32,560 nucleotides of DNA from assembly GCA_041497995.1 (NCBI GenBank), contig JBGQHM010000028.1, positions 1-32,560 on the forward strand. Reading direction: 5' to 3'. Each line of letters starts with the position of its first letter. The stretch's first letter is position 1. Positions 17,501 through 25,310 of this stretch are shown here, piece after piece. The notes under the pieces were generated by a model. The model searched no databases. It was not told where the DNA came from and saw only the letters and a list, made by a program, of their open reading frames with translations. The stretch comes from DATKMS01 sp041497995. Its GTDB lineage: Bacteria; Desulfobacterota; Binatia; HRBIN30. The position numbers and the translations under genes are program-made.

Positions 17501-20500
17501 GCGGGCGATCGACGAGAGCCGCGAAGCAACCCAAATCCTTTCCGCTACACGGCAACAACTCGAGGACCTGGGCGCGGTGCAGCGCGAGCGCGACGCCGCG
17601 CTCGCGGCCGCCAGCGCGGAGAACCAGCGCCTAGCTGCGGAGCTGGCCGCCGCTGGTGAGCAGCTGCAGATCCGACACGAAGCACTCGCCGCGGGGCGTA
17701 CCGCTGCCGCGGAGGAACAAGAGGCGCTCGCAACCGATCGCGACACGTGGAAGCAACAGGCGTCGGCCGCACGCGCCGCAGCCGAGCGCATCGCCACCCA
17801 GCGTGACGAGCTGCAACGCCAGGCCGCGCACGTTGAGGGCGAACGGAGCGCGTTGGCGGCGGAACTCGCGGCGGTGCGCCGCGCGTTCGAAGAGGCGCGC
17901 ATCGGGAACATTGATGCCACCGAGACCCTGCGTGCCCATCTCGCAGCGGGACGCGCTGAAATCAATCGCCTCGTTGCCGACGCAGCGACCCTCCGCAGCG
18001 AGCTGACCGAGCGCGATGCCCAGCTGGAGGTGCTGCGCCAGCGCGAGGAGAGCACACAGCAGGCGGCGGGCGAGTGGCAGCACGAGCGGATGGGGCAGCG
18101 CGCCGAGCTGGCCACCCTGACGGCTCAACTCGAAGAGCGGGCCGCCGAATACCAGCAGCTGCGCGAAGGTCGTGCGGCGCTTGAGCATCAGCTGGCGCTC
18201 ATCACCGCCACACAGGGCGAGGCGGAGCAGGCGCTCGCGCAAGGATTGGACGCGGCACGCGCCCAGATCGCTCAGCTGGAGGAGGAACGGGCGACACTCA
18301 ATGGCACCGCGGCGGAAGCCCGCCAGCGGCTCAGCCAAGCGGAGCGGTCGCATAGTGAGGCCGTCGCGCAGCTCGATGCCGAAACCGGCAAGCTCAAACG
18401 CCAAGTGCAGTCGCTGACCGGTGCGCGCACCAAGCAAGCCAAACAGCTTGAAGATGTAGAACGTGACATGGCGGCCCATGTGGACCGTTTGGAGCGCGAG
18501 CACCAACGCGCCAATGGGCTCGCGGAGCGCTGCGCGCAACTCGAACAATCATTGGCAGCGGCGGAGGCGCAGCGTGCAGCGCTCGACGCCGATCTGATCC
18601 ATGCACACACCGAGGTCGGTACCCTCACGGCGCAGTTGGACTACAGCGGGGCGGTGGCCCAGGCGCTGCGCGACGAGCGTGCGGCCCTGGAACGCGAGCT
18701 GGCCAGCGCGATCGCGGGTGGCGACGAGCAGCAGCAGGCTATCGCGCGACAACTGCAGACAGCCCTGCAGCGCGTCGGCGAGTTGGAGCAGACCGGCGCG
18801 ACTTTGACCGCGACGCTGGCCGACACTGAGCGGCGTATGGCTGCCAGCGATTCCACGCACGGGCAGACGGTTGACCACTTGCAGGCAGAGGCGCTCGCCA
18901 TGCGCCAAGAGCTGGAACACGTCGCCGCGCAGCGGGACGCGCTCGCGGAACGTCTGGAAGAGGCGGGACGCGCGCAGGCGGCGGAGATGCGCCGGTCAGA
19001 CGAGACCGCCCACCGTGTTGCGGTCTTGGCCGAACAGTCCACACAGATCGAGCAAGCGCGACAAGCGGCGGAGGAGCGGTGGGCGACTGCGGAGAGACGC
19101 TTGGAGCAGGCGCAGGCGGAGATCGAGGCGCTGCGCCAGCAGAGCGACGACCGCGGCGTGCTGGCGCATCAAGCGTCCGAGCTTGGGCGCACGGTGGTCG
19201 ACCTCGAGCAGCAGCGCGCGGCGCTACGTGGCGACGTGGCCCGCGCGGCGCGCGAACGTGCAGCGGTCGGTGAGGAACTGGACGAGGCGCGGCGCCTGCA
19301 AGCCGCGGCGCAAGCAGCCGCCGAGCAGCGCCATGCCGCCTTGCGGGAGACACTGGATCGCTTGAGCGAAGAGCACCGCCAGCTCGAAGTCGAGAACGCC
19401 GCGCACGCCGCTGACGCAGATGCGTTGCGGGCGACCCTGGCGGAGGTACAGGTGGAGAGCGCCCGGGTGCGAGCCGAAGGGCAGGACGCGACGCGTCGCT
19501 TGAGCGAGATGCACCGCCGCCTCAACGAGCTGAGCGGGGCCCTGGCACAACGCGACGCGACCGCAGAGGCGGCCATCACCGAGCGTCAACGGCTGACGGC
19601 GCAGGTGACGAAGCTGACCAGCCAACTGCGCGCGGCCCAGGAAACACTGGAGACGATGCAAGGCCGCGCCGCACTTGAGCGCACGACCGCCGAATCGGAG
19701 CGGGACACCGCGAAGGCCCAGGCGGCGGCCGCCCGCGCGGAAGTGGAACGACTCTCGGGCCTCGCTACCGAGCTAAACGATACCGCAACGCAGCTGGAAG
19801 CTGCCCGCGGCAGCGCCGCCGCGGAGAGTGCAGCACTGCGACGGTCAGTGGATGAGGCCCGCGCCAATCACCGGCAAGCGGAAGCCGCTCTGCGTGGGGA
19901 TCTGACTGCGGCGCAGGCGGAGATGGAGCGCCTGTCCGCCGATGCGGTGGCGCACCGAACTGCAGTAAGCGAGCGCGACGAGCAGCTGACTGCCATGCGC
20001 CGCGAGCAGGAAGCGGCTCAGGTGCGCGATGCCGAGATGCAGCAAGCGACGGCGGCGCTGCGCGCGGAGGTGGCGGGGCTCACGGTCCAGCTGCGGGAGA
20101 GCGGTACCGAAAGTCAGCAACTGCACGACGTCCGCGATGCTCTGGAACGTGATCTGGCCGCTGCAACCGCTGCCGGCACGCGAGAAGCGCAAGCACTGCA
20201 GGCCGCGCGTGAACAGATCGGCCAGCTCGAGGGGGGACGTGCCGCCGCGCACAACGCGCTCGACGCCACGCGCGAGCAGATCACAGCGGCGCACGCGGCG
20301 CACGCCACCGCGCTTGAGGCTTTGCGGAGTGAGTCGGCCGAGCTGCGCAACCAACTCGCGGGGGTGACCGGCGAACGTGCGGCGCTGAGCGAGCGCCTGC
20401 AGCGGGCCGAACAAGCCGTCGCCGCGCAGACGGCACGCGCTGAACAAGACCGCCAACACGTGGCCACCCTGACCAGCCGCTGCGGGCAACTCGAGCAAGC

Positions 20501-22142
20501 CTTAACGGCTGCCGAGACGAGGCGGGCTGGCCTCGATGGGGAGCTGGCCAAGACGCGCACGGAGCTTGCGGCGCTGCGGCAACAGAGCGCCGATCGCGGC
20601 GCCCTCGCGCACCAAGCCAGTGAGCTTGGTAGCCGGGTGCGACAGCTCGAAGAGCAGCTGACGGCTCAACAGTTGGAGCGCGCGCGCGTGGAACGGCAAC
20701 GCGTCGTGTTCGAGGAGCAACTACGCGCTAGCCGGGCTCAACACGACGAGGCAGCGGCGGCAGCGGCGCGAGAGCAGGCGGCACTGCGCGACACCTTGAC
20801 CCGCGTGCAGGAGGAGCGCCGCCACATCGAGGCGGACCGCACGGAACGCGCCACCGTCGCCGATACCCTGCAGACGCAAGTGGCGGAATTGCGGGCTACG
20901 GTTGGCGAATTCACCGTGGAGAGCGAGCGCGTCCGGGAAGAAACGCAAGACGTCAGCCAGCGCCTGAGCGAAACGCAGCAGCGGAAGGATGAGCTGGGTC
21001 GGTTGCTGCAGCAGCGTGACGCGGCGATCCAAACCACCACGGCAGAACGCGAGCGCTTCGCGGAGTTGGCGCGTAAAGCCGAACGCACCGCGGAGGAACT
21101 GGCGAACGAACGAGACGAGCTGGGTCGGATGCTGGCCGAGCTCACCAATCAACTGGAACAGAATCGGCTGGCTCACGCGGAGGAAATGGCGGCGTTGGCG
21201 CGGACCCATACTGCCCAACTCGAGGACGGATCGCGCGCCGCCGCGCGCCCCGAGCCGGAAGCGGTTGAGCCCGTACAACCCGACGCGGTCGTGGAGGGGC
21301 CGCTACTGTATCAGGGCCCCTTGGAAATCGAGCGGTCTGCACCCCTCGGTGCCCTGGTCGAGGGTGCCCCCGAGCCACTGGATGTGCGACCTGCCGAGTC
21401 TGTGCGCGCGCACAAAGTTGTTGTACCAAGCGGGGAGTTAGTGTTGCTCGATGAAGGGGCCCTACGCGACAGCGCGTGTGCCGCCCTCAACGGCGCGGGT
21501 TTTGAAGTTGCGACCTTTGCGCCGACCGAGGCGGGGGTGGACGACATGCTGCGGCGCAAGGTGAAGTGCGTCATGCTCAATCTCGGGAGCGGTGTGGCGG
21601 CATGGCATACCTTGCGCCTCCTCCGCGAGCGCGTTGGCAGTCGGAACCTACCGATCCTCGCCTACATCATGACGAAAGACACCCCGGCTGGGTTCTGTTT
21701 CGGGCGCGCCGACTTTGCCCTCTGGCCGATGGACCCGGCGCGCTTGATTGAACGCCTCGGACGTTTGCGCCCGAAGCTCAAGCGGTTGCTGACGCTCAGT
21801 GCCGATGTCGACGGCATGGGCCGCATGCGCGAGCCGCTTGCTCAGGCGAAAATCTCTACCTCGATGGTCCTTGATGGAAAGCAGGCGCTCGAGTTTGCGA
21901 CGATGGTGGACCCCGAGGCAGCCATCTTGCACCTGTCGCCAAGCTGCCCGTCGGTTTCCAGGGCGTTGGCAGGGCTGCGCGCAACAGAAGCAACTCGGGA
22001 CATGCCAATACTGTTGCTTCTCGACAAAGCTTCCGCCCCGCGCGAGGATTCGTTCTTTGCCGCGACCGGCGTGCAACTTCTCAGCAAACCAGGATTCCAA
22101 TTTACGAACCTGCCGGAGGAAATTGCCCGCGTCATCGGTTGA
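14541..22142 (+). CDS. Giant GAF / coiled-coil / tandem pseudoreceiver protein
   Basis: 2533 residues. Residues about 25-190 look like a GAF domain (AAAVRVRAVAILGYDRR, then ASVPLYYDYEPVGVVLLFA). Residues 209-2236 contain no proline by my reading and are Ala/Glu/Arg/Gln/Leu-rich with continuous heptads, a coiled coil of about 2000 residues (roughly 300 nm if unbroken). A Pro-rich hinge leads to two receiver-like domains, about 2290-2410 and 2412-2533. In the first, the phosphoacceptor position reads MLNLG (Asn2347) and the KP position reads LWPMD. In the second, ILHLS places His2464 there, while Lys2516-Pro is kept. Both are probably unable to accept phosphate. There is no signal peptide or membrane segment, so it is cytoplasmic. 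The coil has internal repeats: ALERT...DRDAWKEQA-like anchors at residues 384, 704, 1048 and 1702, and LRQQSxDRG anchors at 870, 1531 and 2012. Likely a filamentous scaffold or polarity/motility regulator; function inferred only from layout. Confidence 0.92.
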   Translation: MALSTPGRARRSDSSEPPAPAGLAGLGNRFVELLGRRLSRRSFAAETARLIAAAVRVRAVAILGYDRRRDRLVLLAENGLPPEGRLVLGGGADCTWDIPMRGLRNRRIAVVEAAHQNPFVPPSLVELSSNGLCIASVPLYYDYEPVGVVLLFAAGSRAFPDAHLQTLSQALRVCARGLRDTSGPAMRSARPVLHEQSAAARATREAAPAVVDGAATQAAQVQALAAQQAAADLTAKVQSLEEELRRARDDVDRSAQTVRALTASANAAARERDSATQQLADAERAREVEATELRGQAAALEDRLLAIDSERARFQRMAEARRAAAAQSIQKLESERSGLTQRVTAAEANAVEFQTQLTAERAERERLATHVELLTGQLRAGAEALERTQARYTQERATTEADRDAWKEQATAFRAQLGERSEALTGLDRDLRGTVIARDAATSQLQAARAEIDRLAALGEELSLRATQLEAARAAAQAEGTTLQRALEEERSNRQQIEEASRTDVAAARLEAERLATESAALAAELAERRRTAVERDQQFAALRSEHETTRHAAAESQQANAALRAEAATLTAQVGQTVAERQQLLDERAALRTAQTETRQRASQAEVAYAATLGQIQAEAVEMRRQIETLGADRSALTDRLQRAVEEGRDLTVRLAEAQRRGGDLHERLRQRDEAHEQLANEHEALAAQLATAAGQLQAAQEALDRTRAAAAQDRSVLETQRDEWQEQATTARDELAQRGERLAAVEHDLRSTSVARDAATTELQAISAELDRLTALAEESKHAQTRLEADRAAGLAESTALRDALDHERAGRAETERVLRADLATARTDAERLAAALAARQQELNEGTDLVAARDEQLAALRREIEALRQQSTDRGVLARQASELGSRVVELEQALAAAHGDVARADRQRAALEERLEAARRREGETTAAANQERSALQQALQRLTDERGAAEADKAALGGELDGLRAALGDVQARLEEMRGERARAIDESREATQILSATRQQLEDLGAVQRERDAALAAASAENQRLAAELAAAGEQLQIRHEALAAGRTAAAEEQEALATDRDTWKQQASAARAAAERIATQRDELQRQAAHVEGERSALAAELAAVRRAFEEARIGNIDATETLRAHLAAGRAEINRLVADAATLRSELTERDAQLEVLRQREESTQQAAGEWQHERMGQRAELATLTAQLEERAAEYQQLREGRAALEHQLALITATQGEAEQALAQGLDAARAQIAQLEEERATLNGTAAEARQRLSQAERSHSEAVAQLDAETGKLKRQVQSLTGARTKQAKQLEDVERDMAAHVDRLEREHQRANGLAERCAQLEQSLAAAEAQRAALDADLIHAHTEVGTLTAQLDYSGAVAQALRDERAALERELASAIAGGDEQQQAIARQLQTALQRVGELEQTGATLTATLADTERRMAASDSTHGQTVDHLQAEALAMRQELEHVAAQRDALAERLEEAGRAQAAEMRRSDETAHRVAVLAEQSTQIEQARQAAEERWATAERRLEQAQAEIEALRQQSDDRGVLAHQASELGRTVVDLEQQRAALRGDVARAARERAAVGEELDEARRLQAAAQAAAEQRHAALRETLDRLSEEHRQLEVENAAHAADADALRATLAEVQVESARVRAEGQDATRRLSEMHRRLNELSGALAQRDATAEAAITERQRLTAQVTKLTSQLRAAQETLETMQGRAALERTTAESERDTAKAQAAAARAEVERLSGLATELNDTATQLEAARGSAAAESAALRRSVDEARANHRQAEAALRGDLTAAQAEMERLSADAVAHRTAVSERDEQLTAMRREQEAAQVRDAEMQQATAALRAEVAGLTVQLRESGTESQQLHDVRDALERDLAAATAAGTREAQALQAAREQIGQLEGGRAAAHNALDATREQITAAHAAHATALEALRSESAELRNQLAGVTGERAALSERLQRAEQAVAAQTARAEQDRQHVATLTSRCGQLEQALTAAETRRAGLDGELAKTRTELAALRQQSADRGALAHQASELGSRVRQLEEQLTAQQLERARVERQRVVFEEQLRASRAQHDEAAAAAAREQAALRDTLTRVQEERRHIEADRTERATVADTLQTQVAELRATVGEFTVESERVREETQDVSQRLSETQQRKDELGRLLQQRDAAIQTTTAERERFAELARKAERTAEELANERDELGRMLAELTNQLEQNRLAHAEEMAALARTHTAQLEDGSRAAARPEPEAVEPVQPDAVVEGPLLYQGPLEIERSAPLGALVEGAPEPLDVRPAESVRAHKVVVPSGELVLLDEGALRDSACAALNGAGFEVATFAPTEAGVDDMLRRKVKCVMLNLGSGVAAWHTLRLLRERVGSRNLPILAYIMTKDTPAGFCFGRADFALWPMDPARLIERLGRLRPKLKRLLTLSADVDGMGRMREPLAQAKISTSMVLDGKQALEFATMVDPEAAILHLSPSCPSVSRALAGLRATEATRDMPILLLLDKASAPREDSFFAATGVQLLSKPGFQFTNLPEEIARVIG
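17148..17231 (+). repeat. Coiled-coil repeat anchor, copy 1
   Basis: Encodes residues 870-897 of the giant protein, LRQQSTDRGVLARQASELG then SRVVELEQ. It matches the copies at 19131 and 20574 almost residue for residue, while DNA identity is lower because synonymous codons differ. This indicates old intragenic duplication. Confidence 0.85.
19131..19214 (+). repeat. Coiled-coil repeat anchor, copy 2
   Basis: Encodes residues 1531-1558, LRQQSDDRGVLAHQASELG then RTVVDLEQ. It lies 661 residues after copy 1. The similarity continues weakly for about 170 residues, reaching the DRDxWKxQA-type anchor at about the same distance (178 and 171 residues). Confidence 0.85.
20574..20657 (+). repeat. Coiled-coil repeat anchor, copy 3
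   Basis: Encodes residues 2012-2039, LRQQSADRGALAHQASELG then SRVRQLEE. It lies 481 residues after copy 2, so spacing is not constant: modules were lost, gained or shortened. Confidence 0.85.
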
Positions 22143-22589
22143 TTGTTTGGCACTCCCCCTGCCCATAGAGCCCGGCCGAAACGGGTCCATGAGGATTATC
22201 ATGCCAGCACAGCGACGAAGATGCGGCTATGCCCCGGCAGCCCTGGCGTATCGTTGTGTAGAAACAGTTGACTTTTCCTGTTGATACTGGCACCGTTGGG
22301 AGCCGTTGTGGCTAGTTTGTCGAGGGGAGAGCGGAATGGGGTCCGGCGTGAAAGGCCAAGGGGTTGGCACAATACTCAATAGGCAGCTGCCGGGGCTATC
22401 TTTCTCGATTCGTGGCTGCCGACGCAGCGACGCCATCCAACGCGACCCAGTGACACACCTGAGTTCTAACGATGGGGCCGTTGCTTGTGCCGGCGAATAC
22501 AGGTCTTGCTCCGCAGTAGAAGGACTTCCGGCGTGGAGTTTGCTCAGGTCGGCCGGCCGCGACGGAAGCGCGCACATGAGGAGGCACGC
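22143..22589. other. 447-nt gap upstream of the propeller/cohesin gene
   Basis: The gap separates the giant gene from the exported-protein cluster and should hold the cluster promoter. A TTGACT box at 22268-22273 is present, but no good -10 box follows at 16-18 nt. A GAGGAGG ribosome site at 22578-22584 serves the next gene. A short frame beginning at ATG 22336 overlaps the next gene start and is not protein-like. No terminator for the giant gene was recognised. Confidence 0.5.
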
Positions 22590-25187
22590 ATGGATACGCC
22601 TAGGGTAGAGATCTTCATCAACCGGGTAGCGTTCCAGATTGCGATGGGTGCGCGCAACGGTCTGTCTCGGTCGGTCCGCAGCCGGTTGTCTGGACTGGTG
22701 GCCGCTGGCCTGGGCGCCTGTCTCCTCGTTGGCCATGGGGCCAGCGCCGTAGACTTAGCGAGCGTCGGCATCAACGGAGCAGTCGGCAACAACAGCAGTA
22801 ACGGCGTGGCTACCAACAGCGATGGCAACGTTGTGGTGTTCTACTCAGACGCAAATAACTTGGTCGTCGGCGACTCGAACCAATTGCGAGACATCTTTCT
22901 GCATGACCGGAACGCCGGTACGACGGAGCGGCTGAGTGTCAGTAGCTCGGGCGACCAAGCGAACGGGCCGAGTCATGCGACTGGCGGTTCGCCGGGAGTG
23001 AGCGCGGACGGCCAAGTTGTTGCCTTCTATTCCGATGCCACCAATCTGGTCGCGGGCGACACGAACGCCCAGCCGGATGTATTCGTGCGCCTCCGTGCTG
23101 GCAACTCGACCGAACGCGTCAGCCTTGCGACCGACGGGACCCAAGGCAACGGCCCGAGCGTCAATCCGAGCATTAGTGCGGATGGACGTTTCGTTGCCTT
23201 TCAGTCGCGCGCGTCGAACTTGGTGTCGAACGATACCAACAACGCGGCCGACATCTTTGTGCGTGATCGTTCGAACAACACCACCGAGCGGGTGTGTGAC
23301 AGCGTGCAGCCCAACCGCTTCAGCTTTACGCCGAGCATCAGCGCAGATGGTCGCTTCGTGGCCTTTGCGTCGGCAGCGACCAATTTAGTCCCCGACGATA
23401 CCAACGGACACCTCGACATCTTTGTGTGCGACCGTAGCACCGGCAATCTTGAGCGTGTCAGCATTGCCAATATCCCGGGCGGCGGTACGGTCCAAGGCGA
23501 CGGCGACAGCATCCTCCCAGCAATCAGCGGGAACGGCCTCGTCGTCGGTTTCAAATCGCTGGCGGATAACTTGGTGCCCAACGATGCAAACAATGTCGTC
23601 GATGTCTTCGTCCGCGATCGAACGGCGAATGTGACCGAGCGCATTAGTGTCAGCATCATTAACGGTGACGCCAACGACTTTTCGTTTCCGCCGTCGCTCA
23701 ACAATGATGGCCGCTTTGTCGGCTTTGGATCCTTTGCGACGAACCTGGTGCCTAGCGATGGCAACGTGACGTCGGATGTGTTCGTGCGCGACCGCCAGAT
23801 CGGCTTCACCAAGCAGGCTGACGTCAACGATCAGGGCCAGGAGGCAAACGGTGGCACGCCCGATGTCGTTCCAGCCTTGAGCCGTGACGGCAAGCAGATC
23901 GGATTTGTGTCCTTCGCGACAAACCTCGTGCGCATTGACAGCAACCAAGTTGCGGATGTGTACGCGGCGGTGAACCCATTCTTCGGTCCAGGGATGTGCC
24001 CGGATGGAACTTGCCCTGATGGCCAGGTGTGTGTCAACGGCAGTTGTCTGATCCCGACGCCGAGTCGCACGCCGACCCGCACCCCACCGCCGCCAGCGAC
24101 CGCGACGGCGACAAAGACACAGACCCCCACGGCAACTTTCCAGCGGTGTACCAGCGACGATCCTGGACAATGTCCAGACGGCAAGCATTGCCGCACCGGG
24201 TTCTGCAAGATCGAGCGTCCGTGTGACGACAACAACCCGGTAGTTGATCGGCACGCCTGCTTCGGTGATCGCGAAGCCTGCATCAACGACCTGTGTGAGT
24301 GCGGTGTGGATTGCAATCTGGACGGGTACGTGTTCGTCAACGAGATCAACAAGGCCGTGAAGATTCTGGGCGGTACGGTGCCGCTAGGCCAGTGCACGGC
24401 GGCCGACATCAACGGCGACGGCAAGGTGATGGGCAACGAGATCACGCTCGGCGTGATCAACTTGGGTGAGGGCTGTTTCCAAGAGGGCCAGCCGCTCATC
24501 TTCGCGCATGATCGGGGTGGCATGGTGACCTTGGCGGTCGGGTCCGTGAGTGGCTCGGCGGGGCAGGACGCCACCATTTCGATCGGCATGAGTGGTGGCG
24601 GTGGCGAGGTGGCCACGGCGCAACTGGATCTACTCTTTGATCCAACCGTCCTGGACATTGCCAACCCCGGCGCTGCTTGTGTGAAGGATCCTCGACTGTC
24701 AGAGCACGTCCTGTCGGCGACGCTACCCGACGATCCTCCTGCGCCCGAGGGCAAGCGGCGCCTGCGCCTCTTCATTGGCGACCTGGCGGCGCCGATCGCA
24801 ACGTTCGCCGACGGCGGAATCGCCACCTGTGCGTTCCGTATCAAGTCGTCGGCAGCGGCAGCACCTGTGACGCTAGCTGCGGACCGCCTCAACGTCGGTG
24901 ACGCGCGTGGGAACGTCTTTGGGTCTCAAGCAGTCAGCGGCGGCGTGTCTATCTTGATCGCCACCCCAACTCCAGTGCCGGCTCCGACCCCGGGTGTTGC
25001 GTGTCCTGGGGATTGTGACGGGGACGGCGAGGTATTCGTGAACGAAGTGACCATGGCGGTTCGCATTCTCGCCGGCGAAGTGCCCTTGTCGGAATGCCCG
25101 GCGGCGGATGCGGATGGCGACGGTGAGGTCTTCGTCACAGATGTCACCCGTGCGGCGCTCAGCTTGGGGCTCGGCTGCCCACAGTAG
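22590..25187 (+). CDS. Exported propeller protein with dockerin, cohesin-like domain and second dockerin
   Basis: 865 residues. The ATG at 22590 follows GAGGAGG by 5 nt; the frame is open upstream but not protein-like. An extended N-region leads to a signal peptide ending near SAVDLA (residue about 52). Residues about 55-461 hold seven repeats of the form SADGRFVAFxS...NLVxxDTNxxxDIFVRDRxxxxTERVS, a TolB/PD40-like seven-bladed propeller. Then come a short Cys module, a Thr/Pro linker, a Cys-rich segment (about 517-570) running directly into dockerin loops DCNLDGYVFVNE and DINGDGKVMGNE, a cohesin-like beta-sandwich (about 645-790, VGSVSGSAGQDATISI then LDLLFDPTVLDI), and a C-terminal dockerin (DCDGDGEVFVNE, DADGDGEVFVTD). 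It probably acts outside the cell as an assembly component. First of three such genes in a row; the next begins 123 nt downstream. Confidence 0.9.
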   Translation: MDTPRVEIFINRVAFQIAMGARNGLSRSVRSRLSGLVAAGLGACLLVGHGASAVDLASVGINGAVGNNSSNGVATNSDGNVVVFYSDANNLVVGDSNQLRDIFLHDRNAGTTERLSVSSSGDQANGPSHATGGSPGVSADGQVVAFYSDATNLVAGDTNAQPDVFVRLRAGNSTERVSLATDGTQGNGPSVNPSISADGRFVAFQSRASNLVSNDTNNAADIFVRDRSNNTTERVCDSVQPNRFSFTPSISADGRFVAFASAATNLVPDDTNGHLDIFVCDRSTGNLERVSIANIPGGGTVQGDGDSILPAISGNGLVVGFKSLADNLVPNDANNVVDVFVRDRTANVTERISVSIINGDANDFSFPPSLNNDGRFVGFGSFATNLVPSDGNVTSDVFVRDRQIGFTKQADVNDQGQEANGGTPDVVPALSRDGKQIGFVSFATNLVRIDSNQVADVYAAVNPFFGPGMCPDGTCPDGQVCVNGSCLIPTPSRTPTRTPPPPATATATKTQTPTATFQRCTSDDPGQCPDGKHCRTGFCKIERPCDDNNPVVDRHACFGDREACINDLCECGVDCNLDGYVFVNEINKAVKILGGTVPLGQCTAADINGDGKVMGNEITLGVINLGEGCFQEGQPLIFAHDRGGMVTLAVGSVSGSAGQDATISIGMSGGGGEVATAQLDLLFDPTVLDIANPGAACVKDPRLSEHVLSATLPDDPPAPEGKRRLRLFIGDLAAPIATFADGGIATCAFRIKSSAAAAPVTLAADRLNVGDARGNVFGSQAVSGGVSILIATPTPVPAPTPGVACPGDCDGDGEVFVNEVTMAVRILAGEVPLSECPAADADGDGEVFVTDVTRAALSLGLGCPQ

Positions 25188-25310
25188 GGACAGGAAGCGA
25201 GTGGCGGTGTGGGAAACGTCAGGACGCTGAGAAACGTGCTGAGGCAGTTCGGATCACGATCGGTCAAGGTGATCGCCGCGCTCTGCGACGGCCACAGGAG
25301 GGACTTTGGA

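Noticed and set aside
16643..18115. 490-residue Ser/Ala/Arg-rich minus frame inside the giant gene
   Set aside because: Antisense artefact of GCN/CGN/GAG-rich coiled-coil coding; no export or domain features fit it.
15690..20657. Repeats in the giant gene as a CRISPR or mobile repeat array
   Set aside because: The repeats are in frame, spaced by hundreds of residues and conserved at protein level, so they are internal protein duplications.
22288..22303. TGGCAC element resembling a sigma-54 -24 box
   Set aside because: The GC of the -12 element falls 11 nt away instead of 10 and TTGC is absent.
22336..22608. Small + frame with a purine-rich sequence before its ATG
   Set aside because: It runs over the well-supported start at 22590 and its sequence is not protein-like.
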